Below the pieces are notes generated by a model. The model was not told the DNA's origin. It was given only the letters and a program-made list of their open reading frames with translations, and searched no databases. DNA of 64,000 nucleotides, taken from contig CAUYUJ010009791.1 of the NCBI GenBank assembly GCA_963575745.1, positions 65,001 through 129,000 of the forward strand, written 5' to 3'. The stretch's first letter is position 1, and each line of letters starts with the position of its first letter. Below are positions 61,551-64,000 of the stretch, in pieces. The DNA is from Prorocentrum cordatum (Eukaryota; Sar; Dinophyceae; Prorocentrales; Prorocentraceae). Made by a program: the position numbers and the translations under genes.

Positions 61551-61864
61551 CTGAGCGTGTCGCGCCGTCGGCTCTTACCCACGACGCTCCCGCGCGATAC
61601 GCTGAGCACGCTGCAGCTCCCAAGCCTCCACTCTCCAGCCCCCTGCCCCTGCGAGCAGCGCGAGCGTCGAGAGTGTACGGGTAACGCGCCTAGTACGGAC
61701 GCGCTCCTTCGTCTAGGGTGCCCCGAGTTTCGCAATAAGCGTCGGGGGGGCATCGCCCCCGCCGACAGCCCAACATCGACCCCCGCCGCGGGCAGCCACC
61801 GCGTGCCAAAAGGCGCTCCGACCCCCGTCGCGGCGCGACGACGAGGTGAGGTTGACCCCGTCGG
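61551..61864. other. No gene seen
   Basis: GC-rich sequence with short frames only. Confidence 0.4.
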
Positions 61865-62133
61865 GGGGGGAGGAGGAGGAGGAGGAGGAGGGGGAGGAGG
61901 GGAGGGGGAGGGGAAAGGAGGAGCAGGAGGAAGAGAGGAGGAGGAGGAGGCGGAGGAGGTGGGGAGGAGGAGGAAGAGGAGGAGGAGGAAGAAGAGGGAG
62001 GGGAGGGGGAGGGGAGGGGGAGGGGGAGGAGGAGGAGGAGGAGGAGGAGGAGGAGGAGGTGAAGAGGAGGAGGAGGAGGAGGAGGAGGAGGAGGAGGAGG
62101 AGGAGGAGGAGGAGGAGGAGGAGGAGCAGGAGA
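61865..62133. repeat. (GGA)n polypurine tract
   Basis: Imperfect GGA/GGGGA array. Confidence 0.95.
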
Positions 62134-62265
62134 GGAAGGACCACGCGTTCGTCTCCAGTCGTTTCCTGACGGTCCCCCCCCGCCCTGGTTTGTGCAGTAC
62201 GATGGATGTCTCGGCAGGGCTGAAGGCTCTGAGGGCACTATTTCTCTACGCCTCCCAGACAGAGT

Positions 62266-62440
62266 CAGAGTAGACTTGGTCGAGGAATCACGCCGCAACG
62301 CTGATGCATCGGCGATGCGGCTCGATGCGGATCCCGATCTGTCCTGTTCCACGCCGACGACGCCGACGCACCTCCGACGGCGACAGTGCATCGACGATGC
62401 ATCGACGAGGCGGCGCGATCCTCCGACTCCATCTACTATG
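62266..62440. mobile_element. GCATCG-rich TIR element, copy 3
   Basis: CAGAGTAGACTTGGTCGAGG on the left faces the complement of GATCCTCCGACTCCATCTAC on the right. GCATCGACGATGCATCGACG lies inside. Confidence 0.55.
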
Positions 62441-62924
62441 TCACCTTCTGTGACCCGAGATCTGACGTTGCAGGTAATCTGTAACATCGCCCAAAATCTC
62501 GACCAGAGCTTCGGGCCCCGGCTTTTCTTTAATTTTCGGGCTGGATCGAGCTGTGAGGTTCCCGGGACCGGAACTGGGCGAAAGCGCCAGTTGTGGAACA
62601 AGGTCATTGCCAGGCTCTCAGGGCTCTCCGATCCCATCTGTGAGGTCTCTGTGGACCTCGTCTGGGAGGAGTCTGATTTCTCAGCACCCTGCCCGCCGAG
62701 GGTGGGGATCTGACGTTTGGGCCGCCCTCCAGGGCCCATTCCGATCCCATCGGTCCCCTTCGATGTCGGTTCTGGCCAGTGCGTTTCGATTCGATTCCGA
62801 GGTGCGGTGGATCCGACGCGGACTGATGCTCGCACCGCACTGTTGCGCATCTTGGCGCAGCCGGTGCGATTCGATTCCGACTCCGCGCCGCTGCAGAACG
62901 ATCTGACGCACCTTTCGATTCGAT
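62441..62924. other. No gene; CGATTCGATTCC repeats
   Basis: CGATTCGATTCC occurs three times at about 62,787-62,930. No protein recognised. Confidence 0.45.
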
Positions 62925-63097
62925 TCCTCCTCCTCACCCTCCTCGCACTCCTCCTCCTCATCCTCCTCCTCCTCCTTCTTAAGCCTCCTCCTCCTCCTCC
63001 TCCTCCTCCCCCTCCTCCTCGTCCTCCTCCTCCTCCTCCTCCTCCTCCTCCTCCTCCTCCTCCTCCTCCTCCTCCTCCTCCTCCCCCTCCTCCTCCC
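62925..63097. repeat. (TCC)n microsatellite
   Basis: Long TCC array on the plus strand; the facing GGA array begins about 160 bp downstream. Confidence 0.95.
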
Positions 63098-63257
63098 GAT
63101 TTGGTGGCGACTGCCTCTGCCCCCCGCGCGCACAGCCGGCCTGCAGGCCGAGCTCCCGCGCTCGCCGTCGAGGCACGCGAGCTTGCCGCTGCCCCCGCCG
63201 CCACCGCCGGCTCCGGTGCCCCGGGCGGCGGCGAGCTCCCAGGCACGAAGGTTTTAC
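63098..63257. other. GC-rich spacer between inverted polypyrimidine and polypurine tracts
   Basis: An Ala/Pro-rich frame crosses it, without any recognisable domain. Confidence 0.4.
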
Positions 63258-63592
63258 AGGAGGAGAGGCAGGAAAAAAGGAATGAGGAGGAGCAGGGGCA
63301 GGAGGAGGAGGAGGAGGAGGAGGAGGAGGAGGAGGAGGAGCGGGAGGAGGAGGAGGAGGAGGAGGAGGAGGAGGAGGAGGAGGAGGAGGAGCGGGAGGAG
63401 GAGAGGAGGAGGAGGAGGGGAGGAGGAGGAGGAGGAGGAACGGGAGGAGGAGGAGGAGGAGGAGGAGGAGGAGGAGGAACGGGAGGAGGAACGGGAGGAA
63501 GAACGGGAGGAGGAACGGGAGGAGGAACGGGAGGAGGAACGGGAGGAGGAGGAGGAGGAACGGGAGGAGGAGGAACGGGAGGACGAACGCCA
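63258..63592. repeat. (GGA)n and GGAGGAACGGGA tract
   Basis: GGA array passing into a regular GGAACGGGA(GGA) higher-order unit from about 63,470. Confidence 0.95.
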
Positions 63593-63666
63593 GTCAGGCC
63601 TACTGGCTCTGGGGGTTCTACGCTGCCAGGGTTGGGCTGGCGATCTGGCCCCTTGGTGGAGGCGGC

Positions 63667-63996
63667 GTGATCAACAGATGGCTGCGGCAGGCCAAGGTGA
63701 CGATCTCTGGCAGCCCGGTAGTACGAGAGAGACTCCTCCAGGCGACGTTGTCGTGGACCACCCCCTGGATGGGCAACCAGCACCACGCACCTGGCCAGGC
63801 TGCTGCGCCGCCCCCGCCGGCGCCAGGGGCGCTGGGCGCGCCCCCTGAGCTAGCGCTCCCACACGCCCCCGCTGCTGCTGCCGCCGCGGCTGCCGGCCTG
63901 CCCGCCGCTCCCCCGGCGGCGGGTGCGGCGGCCCCTCTTGCTGCCGGGCCCCGCCGCCGCCGCTCGCCGGTCCCGCTCGCCGAACTCCTCTTCTGA
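63667..63996 (+). CDS. Unrecognised open frame, Ala/Pro-rich
   Basis: 110 codons, possibly open further upstream. The first ~45 residues are of normal complexity (MINRWLRQAKVTISGSPVVR); the remainder is Ala/Pro-rich. It might be an exon edge or a retroelement scrap. No family recognised, and the window ends shortly after. Confidence 0.2.
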   Translation: MINRWLRQAKVTISGSPVVRERLLQATLSWTTPWMGNQHHAPGQAAAPPPPAPGALGAPPELALPHAPAAAAAAAAGLPAAPPAAGAAAPLAAGPRRRRSPVPLAELLF

Positions 63997-64000
63997 CCGC

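Noticed and set aside
60332-61753. Very long minus-strand open frame (473 codons) and similar long frames at 61,690-63,786, 52,335-53,654 and 23,038-24,195
   Set aside because: They are translations of (TCC)n, (GGA)n or (AAT)n tracts as polyproline, polyserine, polyleucine or polyisoleucine. Open frames in trinucleotide repeats need no selection.

Overview
This window looks like nuclear DNA of a dinoflagellate or a similarly repeat-swollen protist. That is an inference from content: GC-rich DNA packed with simple repeats, satellites, short inverted-repeat elements and decayed non-LTR retrotransposons, with no convincing host gene, no tRNA or rRNA, and no bacterial operon structure. Most long open frames are translations of (GGA)n/(TCC)n, (CTTGGG)n, (AGCCTC)n or (ACAT)n tracts and are not genes.

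Recognisable protein coding is confined to three unrelated non-LTR retrotransposons. (1) A nearly complete plus-strand element at about 39.8-45.8 kb has ORF1 with a Cys-rich motif, an APE-type endonuclease, reverse transcriptase, a Cys/His motif and RNase H. It is broken by two stop codons and three frameshifts, two of which sit at homopolymer runs. (2) A heavily decayed minus-strand element at 11.6-14.1 kb has endonuclease and reverse transcriptase. (3) A 5'-truncated plus-strand RT remnant at 50.9-52.4 kb lies between (TCC)n tracts. A few other open frames (10.0-10.9 kb, 14.4-14.7 kb, 19.5-19.8 kb, 63.7-64.0 kb) are possible remnants I cannot name.

Layout: 0-9 kb is short TIR elements, diverged tandem repeats and GGA/GAC/TA microsatellites. 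10-14 kb is possible ORF remnants and the minus-strand LINE. 14.8-17 kb is 18-bp and G-rich minisatellites. 17.19-19.10 kb is copy A of a ~1.9 kb direct duplication whose copy B is at 30.68-32.52 kb. 21-23.2 kb holds TIR elements, including one filled with TTTAGCTTAGC repeats. 23.7-28.4 kb is ATT repeats, a duplicated AGCCTC/73-bp composite and a 101-bp satellite. 32.6-34.4 kb is an ~84/168-bp satellite. 34.9-35.5 kb is an AT-rich tandem repeat. 35.9-39.5 kb is a macro-tandem repeat. 39.8-45.8 kb is the main LINE. 46-50.5 kb is a dense run of palindromic and TIR elements. 50.7-57.8 kb is an RT remnant with long TCC, CATA and GGGTCGC arrays. 57.8-64 kb is more TIR elements and polypurine tracts.

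The main result is the number of distinct, mostly non-autonomous TIR elements. Two members of one family (48.9 and 50.1 kb) carry perfect 10-bp direct repeats. Four ~160-176-bp elements have CAGTGG-type ends, three of them flanked by TA on both sides or nearly so. A CCCTACCTAGG-bounded element that carries a short tandem repeat occurs twice, and the neighbouring tandem unit supplies an apparent empty site for one copy.
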